NCBI GenBank assembly: GCA_002474405.1
Contig: DLQW01000015.1
Location: 17,963-37,686 of the forward strand
From: Christensenella sp. UBA7597
Lineage (GTDB): Bacteria > Bacillota > Clostridia > Christensenellales > Borkfalkiaceae
Direction: 5' to 3'
DNA: 19,724 nt
Shown here: positions 1-5,833 of the stretch, one piece after another
How positions within the stretch are numbered: position 1 is the first letter of the stretch
Layout: each line of letters starts with the position of its first letter
The notes under the pieces: model-generated
Told to the model about the DNA's origin: nothing
What the model saw: the letters and a program-made list of their open reading frames with translations, nothing else
Databases searched by the model: none
Position numbers and translations under genes: made by a program

Positions 1-6
1 GAATAT

Positions 7-516
7 ATGGAAAAGAAAAAATTCGAACGCGGAACCGTCATCGGCGGCGTCGTCAGAATCGTCGTCGCGTTGATTGCCGTGTTTATCGCAGTCAAAGTCA
101 TCGTTTCGGGCGTCGGCTCCGACGATCCGGACGATACGTCCGGCAGCCTGTTCATGTGCCTGATCGGCGGCATTATGATTGTTGCGGCAATCGGATTTAT
201 CTGCAACGGCGTTAAAATGATTATCGACGGCAAAAAATCGTTCGAAGTAACAAGGAAAGGTCGCCCGGAAAGCGGCAGAATCCTCGATTTATCCGAAACG
301 GAAGTTACCGAAAATCATAACGGAAGCGTTTCCCGGTATACGATATACAACCTGAAGTTCGAATACACGTCCGATTCCGGCAATTTATGCGAAAATCGGG
401 AACAAATCAGCCGTGCCGTGTATGAAAAGTTACAGAGCGCGTCCCTTGTGCCGATTCTCGTGTACAAAGAACGTGCGGTTTTCGATAAAAAGAAATTCGA
501 CGAAGAAAACGAATAA
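7..516 (+). CDS. DUF3592-like small membrane protein
   Basis: A 169-residue protein with two membrane segments (about residues 12-34 and 47-70) separated by a short acidic loop, followed by a soluble domain of about 95 residues. The soluble part (a GRPESGRI stretch, then a YTIYNLKFEYT strand, then a VPILVYKERAVFD ending) resembles DUF3592-type proteins, in which a compact beta domain follows the membrane helices. The function of that family is unknown. The start is uncertain: MEKKKFERG is a natural N-terminus, but only six bases precede it, they are in frame without a stop, and no ribosome site can be seen. It converges on the protease at 874-1602, and the hairpin at 810-848 probably terminates both. 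DUF3592 is assigned from pattern resemblance only. Confidence 0.7.
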   Translation: MEKKKFERGTVIGGVVRIVVALIAVFIAVKVIVSGVGSDDPDDTSGSLFMCLIGGIMIVAAIGFICNGVKMIIDGKKSFEVTRKGRPESGRILDLSETEVTENHNGSVSRYTIYNLKFEYTSDSGNLCENREQISRAVYEKLQSASLVPILVYKERAVFDKKKFDEENE

Positions 517-772
517 CCTCTCTGCCTTCCTGCTTTCCCCTTTGGGCAGGCTTCGCCTGTTTCGTAACGGACTGTCGCTTATCGTTTGTATTTTTAGTTT
601 TTGCCTTTGATATACCCCTTGCTTTCCCCTTTTTCGCTTTTTCGACTGAAAGAGAAAAGCGCGAAAAAACCTACGGAAGCGGGGAAAGTGTCGCGAAGCC
701 AAAACAATTAACCTCTCCGCTTTCCTTGCTTTCCCCTTTGGGGAAAGTGTCGGCGCAGCCGACGATAGAGGT
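517..772. repeat. Cluster of interspersed palindromic repeats (three copies)
   Basis: Three related units follow the stop codon at 516. The best copy (711-772) is bounded by ACCTCT (711-716) and its complement AGAGGT (767-772). Inside it are two hairpins: CTTTCCCC/GGGGAAAG (729-736 with 740-747) and GTCGGC/GCCGAC (749-754 with 758-763). The RNA or single strand would fold as a three-way branched structure. A second copy keeps CTTTCCCC (622-629) and GGGGAAAG (681-688), but the loop is replaced by a second nested stem (630-637 with 661-668). A third, decayed copy starts with CCTCT at 517 and keeps only CTTTCCCCTTTGGG plus a CAGGC/GCCTG hairpin (547-559). No gene is visible in 517-873. Similar CTTTCCCC...GGGGAAAG palindromes are scattered through many Clostridia genomes. 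Confidence 0.7.
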
Positions 773-809
773 CATTCATCATCAAAAACTTGTCCGCTTA
801 TATAAAACA

Positions 810-848
810 AGGCTGTATATCCATCCCCAAAAGATAGATATACAGCCT
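810..848. terminator. Bidirectional intrinsic terminator between convergent genes
   Basis: A perfect 11-bp stem (810-820 with 838-848, AGGCTGTATAT and complement) encloses a 17-nt loop. On the + strand it runs into TTTTT. On the - strand it runs into TTGTTTT. It lies between the convergent genes ending at 516 and 874, so it can stop both transcripts. Confidence 0.8.
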
Positions 849-873
849 TTTTCGATTTATTCTTATTTTTCGA

Positions 874-1602
874 TTATTTCTTCTTTTTGCCGCCGCCGAA
901 CACCAGCAGCACGTACCATAAAAACCGCAGAAAATACACCAGCGACGTAGCCAGCGCCGCAACGTACGTCATCGCCGCCGCTTTTAAAACTTTCGAAGCG
1001 CCGTACAATTCCTCTTCGTCGATAATCCCCTCTTCCACAAGCATCGCTTTCGCCCGCCGCGAAGCGTCCAGCTCCACGGGCAGCGTTACCAGCGTAAACA
1101 ACGTGGAAAGCCCGTATGCCACCACGCCGACAATCGCTATGTTGAAGCCTACGCCCGGCGCAACGGAAACCACCAGAAATTCCAGAATAATGCCCAGAAT
1201 CACCAGCGGCATGGCAAGGAACGATCCGATGTTTGCCAGCGGCACAAGCGCCGTGCGGATTTTATACGGCGCGTACCCGCTCTTTTTTTGCATCACGTGC
1301 CCGATTTCGTGCGCGGCTACGGCTACCGAAGCCACCGAATTATCGCCGTACGTGCTCTCCGATAAATTCACCAGTTTTTTCGAAGGATTGTAATGGTCGG
1401 TTAAATTGCCTTTCACCTTTTCCACGGTAATATCGTCTACGCCGTTCGCGCGGAGCAGCCGCACCGCCGTATCGTATCCCGTCATCTTCGAACTCGCTTC
1501 CACGCTTCTGAAAGCGCTGTAAGTAGAATTCACTCTCATGCTCGCCCAGCCCGCGAACAACGCGCAAAGCAGCAGCAAGCCCAGAAAAATATAATACATC
1601 AT
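874..1602 (-). CDS. YugP-family membrane zinc metalloprotease
   Basis: A 242-residue protein with an N-terminal membrane helix (about residues 3-20) and three further hydrophobic segments (about 120-150, 153-175 and 210-235). The zinc-binding signature HEIGH sits at residues 98-102 within AVAAHEIGHVMQKK. The flanking NLSESTYGDNSVASVAVAAHE region is typical of the Zn_peptidase_2 (YugP) family: integral-membrane zinc proteases with the active site near the membrane and usually unknown substrates. Length is normal for the family. Two ATG codons are adjacent (1597-1602). A GGGAG ribosome site (1613-1617) lies 10 nt before the first. The gene appears monocistronic, with its own promoter at 1653-1681 and the terminator at 810-848. 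Confidence 0.9.
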   Translation of the reverse strand: MMYYIFLGLLLLCALFAGWASMRVNSTYSAFRSVEASSKMTGYDTAVRLLRANGVDDITVEKVKGNLTDHYNPSKKLVNLSESTYGDNSVASVAVAAHEIGHVMQKKSGYAPYKIRTALVPLANIGSFLAMPLVILGIILEFLVVSVAPGVGFNIAIVGVVAYGLSTLFTLVTLPVELDASRRAKAMLVEEGIIDEEELYGASKVLKAAAMTYVAALATSLVYFLRFLWYVLLVFGGGKKKK

Positions 1603-1652
1603 TTTGTTTTTTCTCCCGGAGCGTCCCGCTCCCGTTTTACTTTGGTATTTAT

Positions 1653-1681
1653 ATCATATCATATTTTTTTCGATTTATCAA
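1653..1681 (-). promoter_or_regulatory. Sigma-A promoter of the YugP-like protease
   Basis: On the - strand, TTGATA (1676-1681) and TATGAT (1653-1658) are separated by exactly 17 bp. This is close to consensus and lies about 50 bp before the protease start codon. A small GC-rich hairpin (about 1617-1633) is in the resulting leader, next to the Shine-Dalgarno site. Confidence 0.65.
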
Positions 1682-1690
1682 TCTTTATAC

Positions 1691-1714
1691 CCGATTTTTT
1701 GCAAAGAAAATCGG
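1691..1714. promoter_or_regulatory. Inverted repeat upstream of the protease promoter
   Basis: CCGATTTT (1691-1698) and AAAATCGG (1707-1714) are perfect complements with an 8-nt spacer. They lie about 10 bp upstream of the -35 box of the protease promoter. The position suits an operator or activator site. No regulator is identified, and the role is inferred from position and symmetry only. Confidence 0.3.
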
Positions 1715-1938
1715 TAAGGCGCATATTTTTTGTTGTTTCACGCAAAAACGCCGCCCGAAAAATCCGCGTCGCAAAAATACCGCCAAAATGCGTATTCGCC
1801 GTGAAAAGCGTGAATTATTTTCATTTTTAAGGCGCTTTCGGCAATCTTCGACTTTATTCGTGTGAAAATGTTATTTTTTTTCATTTTTTTGTACTATCAA
1901 CCACGAAAAAACTTTTTTAAAAAACTTCGAAAAAATAT
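1715..1938. other. AT-rich non-coding stretch
   Basis: No convincing gene is visible on either strand. The stretch is AT-rich with long T and A runs (1866-1900 and 1906-1938), and leads into the small RNA promoter at 1939-1967. Confidence 0.5.
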
Positions 1939-1967
1939 TTTACTTTTTTTTATTTATGTTGTAGAAT
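1939..1967 (+). promoter_or_regulatory. Promoter of the small RNA gene
   Basis: TTTACT (1939-1944) and TAGAAT (1962-1967) are separated by 17 bp, embedded in T-rich DNA. A start at about 1973-1975 would place the 5' end of the RNA exactly at the closing stem of the folded domain. No + strand protein gene lies downstream before the terminator, so this promoter serves a free-standing transcript. Confidence 0.55.
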
Positions 1968-2031
1968 ATACCTGTAAACAGCGAGAGCAAGTGAAACGGC
2001 GACGAACCGAACGAAAGCCTCGGCGGTTTAC

Positions 2032-2070
2032 ATGAAATTACTCATCATTTTCCCCCTTATCATAAGGTAA
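2032..2070 (+). CDS. Possible 12-residue peptide inside the small RNA
   Basis: ATG at 2032 opens a frame encoding MKLLIIFPLIIR, ending in TAA (2068-2070) at the base of the terminator hairpin. The only possible ribosome site is GGCGG (2022-2026), partly buried with the ATG in the 1973-1979/2026-2032 stem. A lysine followed by a hydrophobic run is what a tiny membrane peptide or a leader peptide could look like, but a frame this short can arise by chance. Listed as a possibility only. Confidence 0.15.
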   Translation: MKLLIIFPLIIR

Positions 2071-2105
2071 CGTCCTTCGGCGCAAGTCGGAGGGCGTTAT
2101 CTTTT
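2066..2105 (+). terminator. Intrinsic terminator of the small RNA
   Basis: A 14-bp stem (2066-2079 with 2088-2101, three wobble pairs) with an 8-nt loop is followed by TTTTATT. It is oriented for + strand transcription. Confidence 0.65.
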
Positions 2106-2129
2106 ATTCCGAATTTAAAAATCATTTCA

Positions 2130-2158
2130 AAAGGCTTCCCTTTTTCGGGGAAGCCTTT
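2130..2158 (-). terminator. Terminator of the DUF368 operon
   Basis: A perfect 11-bp stem AAAGGCTTCCC/GGGAAGCCTTT (2130-2140 with 2148-2158) has a 7-nt loop. Read on the - strand it ends in TTTT and lies 20 bp after the stop codon of the small membrane protein gene at 2179. The + strand side is also T-rich, so it may insulate the small RNA gene from the operon in both directions. Confidence 0.75.
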
Positions 2159-2178
2159 CCTGTTTTTTTGCGTATTTT

Positions 2179-2544
2179 TTATTTCGTGCCCTGTCCGTTC
2201 TGTCCGTTCGCCGCGTTTTCCGCGCCGCCGTCCGTTTTTTTCGCGCCGTCCTCTTCCGTCAGAGCGGCTTTCAATTCCTGCGCCGCCTCTTTCGTAACGG
2301 GCATCGTTTCGTCTTTCATATACTTCACGATTTCGCGATGGAAGCCGATCATCGTAAACATCGCGCCGATAGCAAACAGCGGGAATCCCACGAAAAACGT
2401 CCAGAATTTTTCCGGTCCGTTCTCGCCTTTAAACGCCTGCGCGAAATCCGCTACGCCGATAACGATGAATACGATGCCGACGGCAAGCAGAATCAACCCC
2501 GTCGTTTTCATAGCCTTTTTGAATTTTTCATGATTGTTGTTCAT
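2179..2544 (-). CDS. Small two-helix membrane protein, function unknown
   Basis: A 121-residue protein with two membrane helices (about residues 13-34 and 47-66), then a soluble, charged and low-complexity tail rich in A, G, N and Q. The sequence between helix 2 and the tail (GFHREIVKYMKDETMPVTKEA) resembles a group of short Bacillota proteins, some with an added zinc ribbon, of unknown function. The open frame continues upstream to 2664, but the start at 2544 is chosen because AAGGAG (2554-2559) sits 9 nt before it and the upstream residues are the other frame of DUF368. The gene overlaps the DUF368 gene by 17 bp, which implies co-transcription and probably translational coupling. A role beside the lipid-carrier transporter is possible but unproven. 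Confidence 0.75.
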   Translation of the reverse strand: MNNNHEKFKKAMKTTGLILLAVGIVFIVIGVADFAQAFKGENGPEKFWTFFVGFPLFAIGAMFTMIGFHREIVKYMKDETMPVTKEAAQELKAALTEEDGAKKTDGGAENAANGQNGQGTK

Positions 2545-3526
2545 TGTCCGTTTCTCCTTTATCCGATATTTCCGCAGCTTCGGCGGCTTTCGCCGCGTCC
2601 GCTTCCGCGTCTTTTCTGCGCTGGTAACGCACCAGCAGATACGATATGGCGGCGCCTGCAACAAACAGCGTCACGCCCAGCCACAAATCTTTCCATGCGA
2701 TTCCGTTTGCAGCCCACTCTTTATATACGGCAAAAATTTCCACGTTGCAGAACATGGCGATAATCGATCCGAGCGAAAGCCCCACGATCATGGAATACGC
2801 CGTATGCCGCGCCTTCTGAAACGCCCGCGTCAGCGCGCCGGAAGAAAAGAAAATGCCGATTAAAAACCCGATGCCCAGCGCCGCATACGTTAAGAATATC
2901 ATCGGATTTTCTTTCCAGTAGGTAACGTGCACGCTTTCCACCAGCGGCGTGAAATACCCGATGCTCATTAAAATCGCGCTTGCCGAAAGCCCCGGCACCA
3001 CCTGCGTAAGCCCCACTACCGCGCCCACGGGCAAACACAAAACGATGCGCCACCACACGGAAAAATCTTTTCCCGCGCCGCCCGAAAACGCTACGGAACA
3101 AATCGCCACCGCCACGGGAATACACACGCCGGCAATAAACAACGCCACGCGCCCGCCCGTGCGCTTTGCGCCTTTCAGTTCGTCTTTCACGGCGGGGAAC
3201 GCGCCGCACATCAGCCCCGCAAACCCGCCCACTATGGCGAACGGTATGTATTCCAGCGTCTTCTGCACGGTGAAAAATCCCACGGCGAGCCCGATGACGA
3301 TGCCGATGGCAATGGGCAGCAAAAAGAAGAAGCAACGTTTAAACTGCCTGAACAGATTGGAAACGGCGTATAAAAACGCGTCGTACAATTTGAAAATAAT
3401 CGCCACCGTAGAACCGCTGATGCCGGGAACGATGACGGCAAGCCCCACGAAAAATCCGAGCAGCGCGCTTTTGCACCACGTTTTTTTATTGTATTTTATC
3501 AACGCTTTCTGCAAATCTTCCTGCAT
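2528..3526 (-). CDS. DUF368 family transporter (PopT-type polyprenyl-phosphate recycling candidate)
   Basis: A 332-residue polytopic membrane protein, about eight to nine helices, of the DUF368 family (PF04018). The family's paired motifs are visible: VPGISGSTVAII (residues 33-44) and VPGLSASAILMS (177-188), suggesting two inverted halves. DUF368 proteins have been reported as undecaprenyl-phosphate translocases (PopT), which return the cell-wall lipid carrier across the membrane; applying this role here is inference from the family. The C-terminus (about 305-332) is a charged alanine-rich cytoplasmic tail. AAAGGA lies 7 nt before ATG 3526, and a perfect-consensus promoter is at 3570-3598. 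It is first gene of a two-gene operon with the small membrane protein, ending at the 2130-2158 terminator. Confidence 0.9.
   Translation of the reverse strand: MQEDLQKALIKYNKKTWCKSALLGFFVGLAVIVPGISGSTVAIIFKLYDAFLYAVSNLFRQFKRCFFFLLPIAIGIVIGLAVGFFTVQKTLEYIPFAIVGGFAGLMCGAFPAVKDELKGAKRTGGRVALFIAGVCIPVAVAICSVAFSGGAGKDFSVWWRIVLCLPVGAVVGLTQVVPGLSASAILMSIGYFTPLVESVHVTYWKENPMIFLTYAALGIGFLIGIFFSSGALTRAFQKARHTAYSMIVGLSLGSIIAMFCNVEIFAVYKEWAANGIAWKDLWLGVTLFVAGAAISYLLVRYQRRKDAEADAAKAAEAAEISDKGETDNEQQS
2554..2559 (-). promoter_or_regulatory. Ribosome-binding site fixing the start at 2544
   Basis: AAGGAG on the - strand, 9 nt before ATG 2542-2544 and inside the end of the DUF368 coding sequence. It decides in favour of the short form of the downstream protein. 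Confidence 0.7.
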
Positions 3527-3569
3527 ACAAATTTCCTTTACAGAATTTATTTACACATTCTATACATTG

Positions 3570-3598
3570 ATTATACAAAACGCGCGCGATTTTGTCAA
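3570..3598 (-). promoter_or_regulatory. Consensus promoter of the DUF368 operon with palindromic spacer
   Basis: On the - strand, TTGACA (3593-3598) and TATAAT (3570-3575) match consensus exactly, with 17 bp between them. The spacer is covered by an imperfect palindrome CAAAA-(CG)4-A-TTTTG (3576-3594), a plausible repressor site because binding would block RNA polymerase. No regulator is known. Confidence 0.75.
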
Positions 3599-3614
3599 GG
3601 CGAAAAGCGCAATA

Positions 3615-3633
3615 TTTTTCCGCAGCGGAAAAA
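3615..3633. promoter_or_regulatory. Perfect palindrome in the divergent promoter region
   Basis: TTTTTCCGC (3615-3623) and GCGGAAAAA (3625-3633) are exact complements around a single A. It lies 17 bp upstream of the DUF368 -35 box, in the 283-bp gap between the divergent DUF368 and 3810 genes. The surrounding AATATTTTT (3611-3619) is also complementary to AAAAATATT (3640-3648). Candidate operator; function inferred from symmetry and position only. Confidence 0.3.
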
Positions 3634-3727
3634 GTTTACAAAAATATTACATTCTGCCGCGTTTTTTTGGCTGTTTTACAGTGATTTTATGTGTATTCCG
3701 GGCTGTTTTTTGCGTGATTTTCGCCGA

Positions 3728-3741
3728 AAAAACGCGTTTTT
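3728..3741. promoter_or_regulatory. Palindrome AAAAACGCGTTTTT upstream of gene 3810
   Basis: A perfect 14-bp palindrome ending 10 bp before the -35 box of the rightward promoter. It shares the core AAAACGCG with the palindrome inside the DUF368 promoter spacer (3577-3584), so one regulator could act on both divergent promoters. Inference only. Confidence 0.3.
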
Positions 3742-3751
3742 CGAGCTTATT

Positions 3752-3779
3752 TTGCACGTTTTTACGCCGAAATTATAGT
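3752..3779 (+). promoter_or_regulatory. Probable promoter of the 3810 gene
   Basis: TTGCAC (3752-3757) and TATAGT (3774-3779) are separated by 16 bp, about 30 bp before the ATG at 3810. An overlapping TAAAAT two bases downstream could serve as an alternative -10. Confidence 0.45.
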
Positions 3780-3809
3780 AAAATACAAGAAAAAAGAGGG
3801 TGAAACAAT

Positions 3810-4799
3810 ATGAATTTTATCAAAAAAATGTGCGTTTTGCGGCAAATCCGTCCCGGTTTCTCGGGCGACGGCAAACAGGCGGGCGGCGTGGTGAAAGCGG
3901 AACAGTACGGCAAAAATCTTTCCGTGGAAGTTTCCGTCATCGGGTTTGCGCCCCTTGCCGCGGGCGAATATTACGCCCTGATCGCCGACGCGAAAGAGCG
4001 CACGGAACTGCTGCCGCTACGCGGAAAAAGTCTGTTCAATTTACTATCGGAGCTGGATATTTCCGAAGGGTTCTGCGCGGTGATCTGTCTTGTGAAAAAC
4101 GGCGTTACGCCGCTTGCGTACGGCGTGAGCGGCAACCGCGAATACGATTTCGACCGATTGATTTCCGCCGCGGGAGAGAAAGAAAAAGGCGACTTCCGCA
4201 TTGCCGCGGCGGACGCGAGCGCACGCGCGGAAGAATACGACGAACAAGACGACGAACAAGGCGATAAAAGCGGCTACAACGACGAAAGCATTGCGGAAAG
4301 CGATTATTTTAAAACGGAGGAACACGATGAACGCGGAACGACTTTTAAACGTGATGAAAATGCGCGCGCTGCAGCTGAGAATGCGGCAGAAAGCGGGAAG
4401 GCGGGGCAAACGGCTGCAACAGATGAAAATGCTGAAAACGTACGCAAGCCGCTTAACGAAAACGGCGACGAATACTACCGCTCGGTAAAAGACGAGATTG
4501 ACGAGCTGTTTAAAACGCACGAGAAAGACGATACATTGAAAGAGGCGTTCCCCTGTTCGGAATGGGTGAGAATAAAAGAGCCCGACAAGGCGGAATACCT
4601 TGTGGGCGTGATTTACGAAGAAGCGGCGCCGCTTTATATCTGCTATGCCTTCCCTGCGGCGGACAAAGACGACCCGCCCGAAGATATTGCGGAGACGTGC
4701 GCGTTTGTTCCTCTTTCGCCGTTTATCGGCGCGAAGGGCTGCTTTGTAATTTTTCAGAGCACCGCCACGGGCGAATGCGTAAAACTGAAAGAGGCGTAA
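3810..4799 (+). CDS. Hypothetical cytoplasmic protein with acidic disordered centre
   Basis: A 329-residue protein with no signal peptide or membrane segment. Three parts are visible. An N-terminal beta-rich domain (about residues 1-120) has a pattern (GGVVKAEQYGKNLSVEVSV... EYYALIADA) seen at the N-terminus of many Clostridia hypothetical proteins. A low-complexity linker rich in E, D, A and N follows (about 125-220). A C-terminal domain (about 223-329) begins YYRSVKDEIDELF, followed by PCSEWVRI, YLVGVIYEE, LYICYAFP, a PPED motif and a FQSTATGE ending. I recognise the last as a recurring domain of Clostridia proteins of unknown function. AGAGGG (3795-3800) precedes the ATG by 9 nt. The gene is probably monocistronic and ends only 16 bp from the convergent YitT gene, with no clear hairpin between. 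Confidence 0.75.
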   Translation: MNFIKKMCVLRQIRPGFSGDGKQAGGVVKAEQYGKNLSVEVSVIGFAPLAAGEYYALIADAKERTELLPLRGKSLFNLLSELDISEGFCAVICLVKNGVTPLAYGVSGNREYDFDRLISAAGEKEKGDFRIAAADASARAEEYDEQDDEQGDKSGYNDESIAESDYFKTEEHDERGTTFKRDENARAAAENAAESGKAGQTAATDENAENVRKPLNENGDEYYRSVKDEIDELFKTHEKDDTLKEAFPCSEWVRIKEPDKAEYLVGVIYEEAAPLYICYAFPAADKDDPPEDIAETCAFVPLSPFIGAKGCFVIFQSTATGECVKLKEA

Positions 4800-4815
4800 G
4801 CAGCCTTAAATATTT

Positions 4816-5772
4816 TTAATTTTCGTCTACGTAATAGAACGTATCGTCGGAGCGGCGCTTCACTTTTTTGAAATTGCCGATGGTTTCGTTCACCGTTTCC
4901 ACAAAAGCGAACGTATCCGGATACTTTCTGATGATATTTTCAAAATCCACGATCTGATGCCGGCTGACAACGCAGATGATGACGTCGCGTTCCGTGTTGC
5001 TGTACACGCCCGTGCCGATCATCTTTGTGGCGCTGTGTTTGAGTTTCTCCACGATTTCCTTATCGATTTCTTCCGCGTGCCGCGTGATAATCATAAATTT
5101 ATACGCCGACTTCACGCCCTGCAGACTGCGGTTTGCCATAAACGACGAGATGAAGCTGTACAGAACGCACATGCACACGGGTTTGTAATTGCGGATTACG
5201 GCGCCCGTTTCCGGATTGACATCGGTATATACGAAATACGAAGAAATCGCCACGACGGCGTTCAGCGCGAACAGCACCCAAACGAAATTCAGATTAGGAA
5301 CCTTTTTATTGACGAATTTCGAAATGACGTCGGTTCCGCCCGTGGAGCCGTTGCGACGGAACGCCATTCCGTACGCAAAGCCGCTGATGACGCCCGAAAT
5401 GAGCACGGGATAGATGGTATCGGCGCCCTTGGCATCGTAACGGAAACTGCCGAGCGCGTTGGTTTTGCTGAGCAGAAGATATACGCCCGAATAAATGATG
5501 CAGTACGCGCCCGTTTTCAGCGCGAAATCTTTTTCCACGAAAAAGTATGCCAGCACGCAAAGGGGCAGATTGATAATCAGCGACATATAGGCGAGGTTCA
5601 TTCTTCCGCCCGTAAGATAATCGATCATCGTAGCCACGCCGTTCAAGCCGGACGGCGCGAATTTATTCTGCACCACGAACAAATCGTAATTGAGCGCCAT
5701 TAAAACAGCCATTGCCGCAATGACGGCGTAATCGGCAAATTTTGCTTTGCCTGCGCGTTTTTCCATCGACAT
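4816..5772 (-). CDS. YitT family membrane protein with DUF2179 domain (second of tandem pair)
   Basis: A 318-residue protein with about five to six N-terminal membrane helices (residues 13 to about 218) and a C-terminal soluble DUF2179 domain (about 225-312). The YitT motif STGGTD is at residues 143-148. The APSGLNGVATM segment after helix 1 and the IIRKYPDTFAFVE segment near the end are also family-typical. YitT proteins are inner-membrane proteins of unresolved function; DUF2179 resembles small ligand-binding folds. AGGAG lies 10 nt before the first ATG (5770-5772), and the alternative Met3 is less well placed. It follows the paralogous gene at 5834-6793 by 61 bp on the same strand and is probably transcribed from the promoter at 6848-6876. 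Confidence 0.9.
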   Translation of the reverse strand: MSMEKRAGKAKFADYAVIAAMAVLMALNYDLFVVQNKFAPSGLNGVATMIDYLTGGRMNLAYMSLIINLPLCVLAYFFVEKDFALKTGAYCIIYSGVYLLLSKTNALGSFRYDAKGADTIYPVLISGVISGFAYGMAFRRNGSTGGTDVISKFVNKKVPNLNFVWVLFALNAVVAISSYFVYTDVNPETGAVIRNYKPVCMCVLYSFISSFMANRSLQGVKSAYKFMIITRHAEEIDKEIVEKLKHSATKMIGTGVYSNTERDVIICVVSRHQIVDFENIIRKYPDTFAFVETVNETIGNFKKVKRRSDDTFYYVDEN

Positions 5773-5833
5773 TTTTTATTTTCTCCTGCAGTATAAGCCC
5801 GTTTCCGACGCGCGGACGGGCGGTTGATTCGAT

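Larger units (their letters stand above)
1973..2105 (+). ncRNA. Candidate orphan structured small RNA
   Basis: A predicted transcript of about 130 nt. TGTAAAC (1973-1979) pairs perfectly with GTTTACA (2026-2032) and closes a domain of about 60 nt. Within it, CGAG/CTCG (1982-1985 with 2019-2022) and CGG/CCG (1997-1999 with 2007-2009) can pair, joined by purine-rich segments (AGCAAGTGAAAC, GAACGAAAGCC) of the sort seen in RNA junctions. A 14-bp hairpin (2066-2079 with 2088-2101, three G-U pairs) followed by TTTT ends it. The promoter is 1939-1967. It lies between two leftward transcription units and points against the downstream one, so it is not the leader of an annotated gene. I could not match it to a known RNA family. 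A 12-codon reading frame (2032-2070) overlaps the 3' half. Confidence 0.5.

Noticed and set aside
1973..2032. Resemblance of the small RNA 5' domain to a c-di-GMP-I riboswitch (GCAA and CGAAAGCC pieces)
   Set aside because: The second helix with the conserved receptor and the GGGTTACC-type end are missing, and no downstream gene is on the same strand, so a riboswitch call is not supported.
2545..2664. ATG at 2664 as the start of the small membrane protein
   Set aside because: The extra 40 residues are encoded by another frame of the DUF368 gene and have no ribosome site; ATG 2544 has AAGGAG at 9 nt.
4799..4830. Possible terminator between the convergent 3810-4799 and YitT genes
   Set aside because: The 16-bp gap is AT-rich but I find no stem of useful length around it on either strand.
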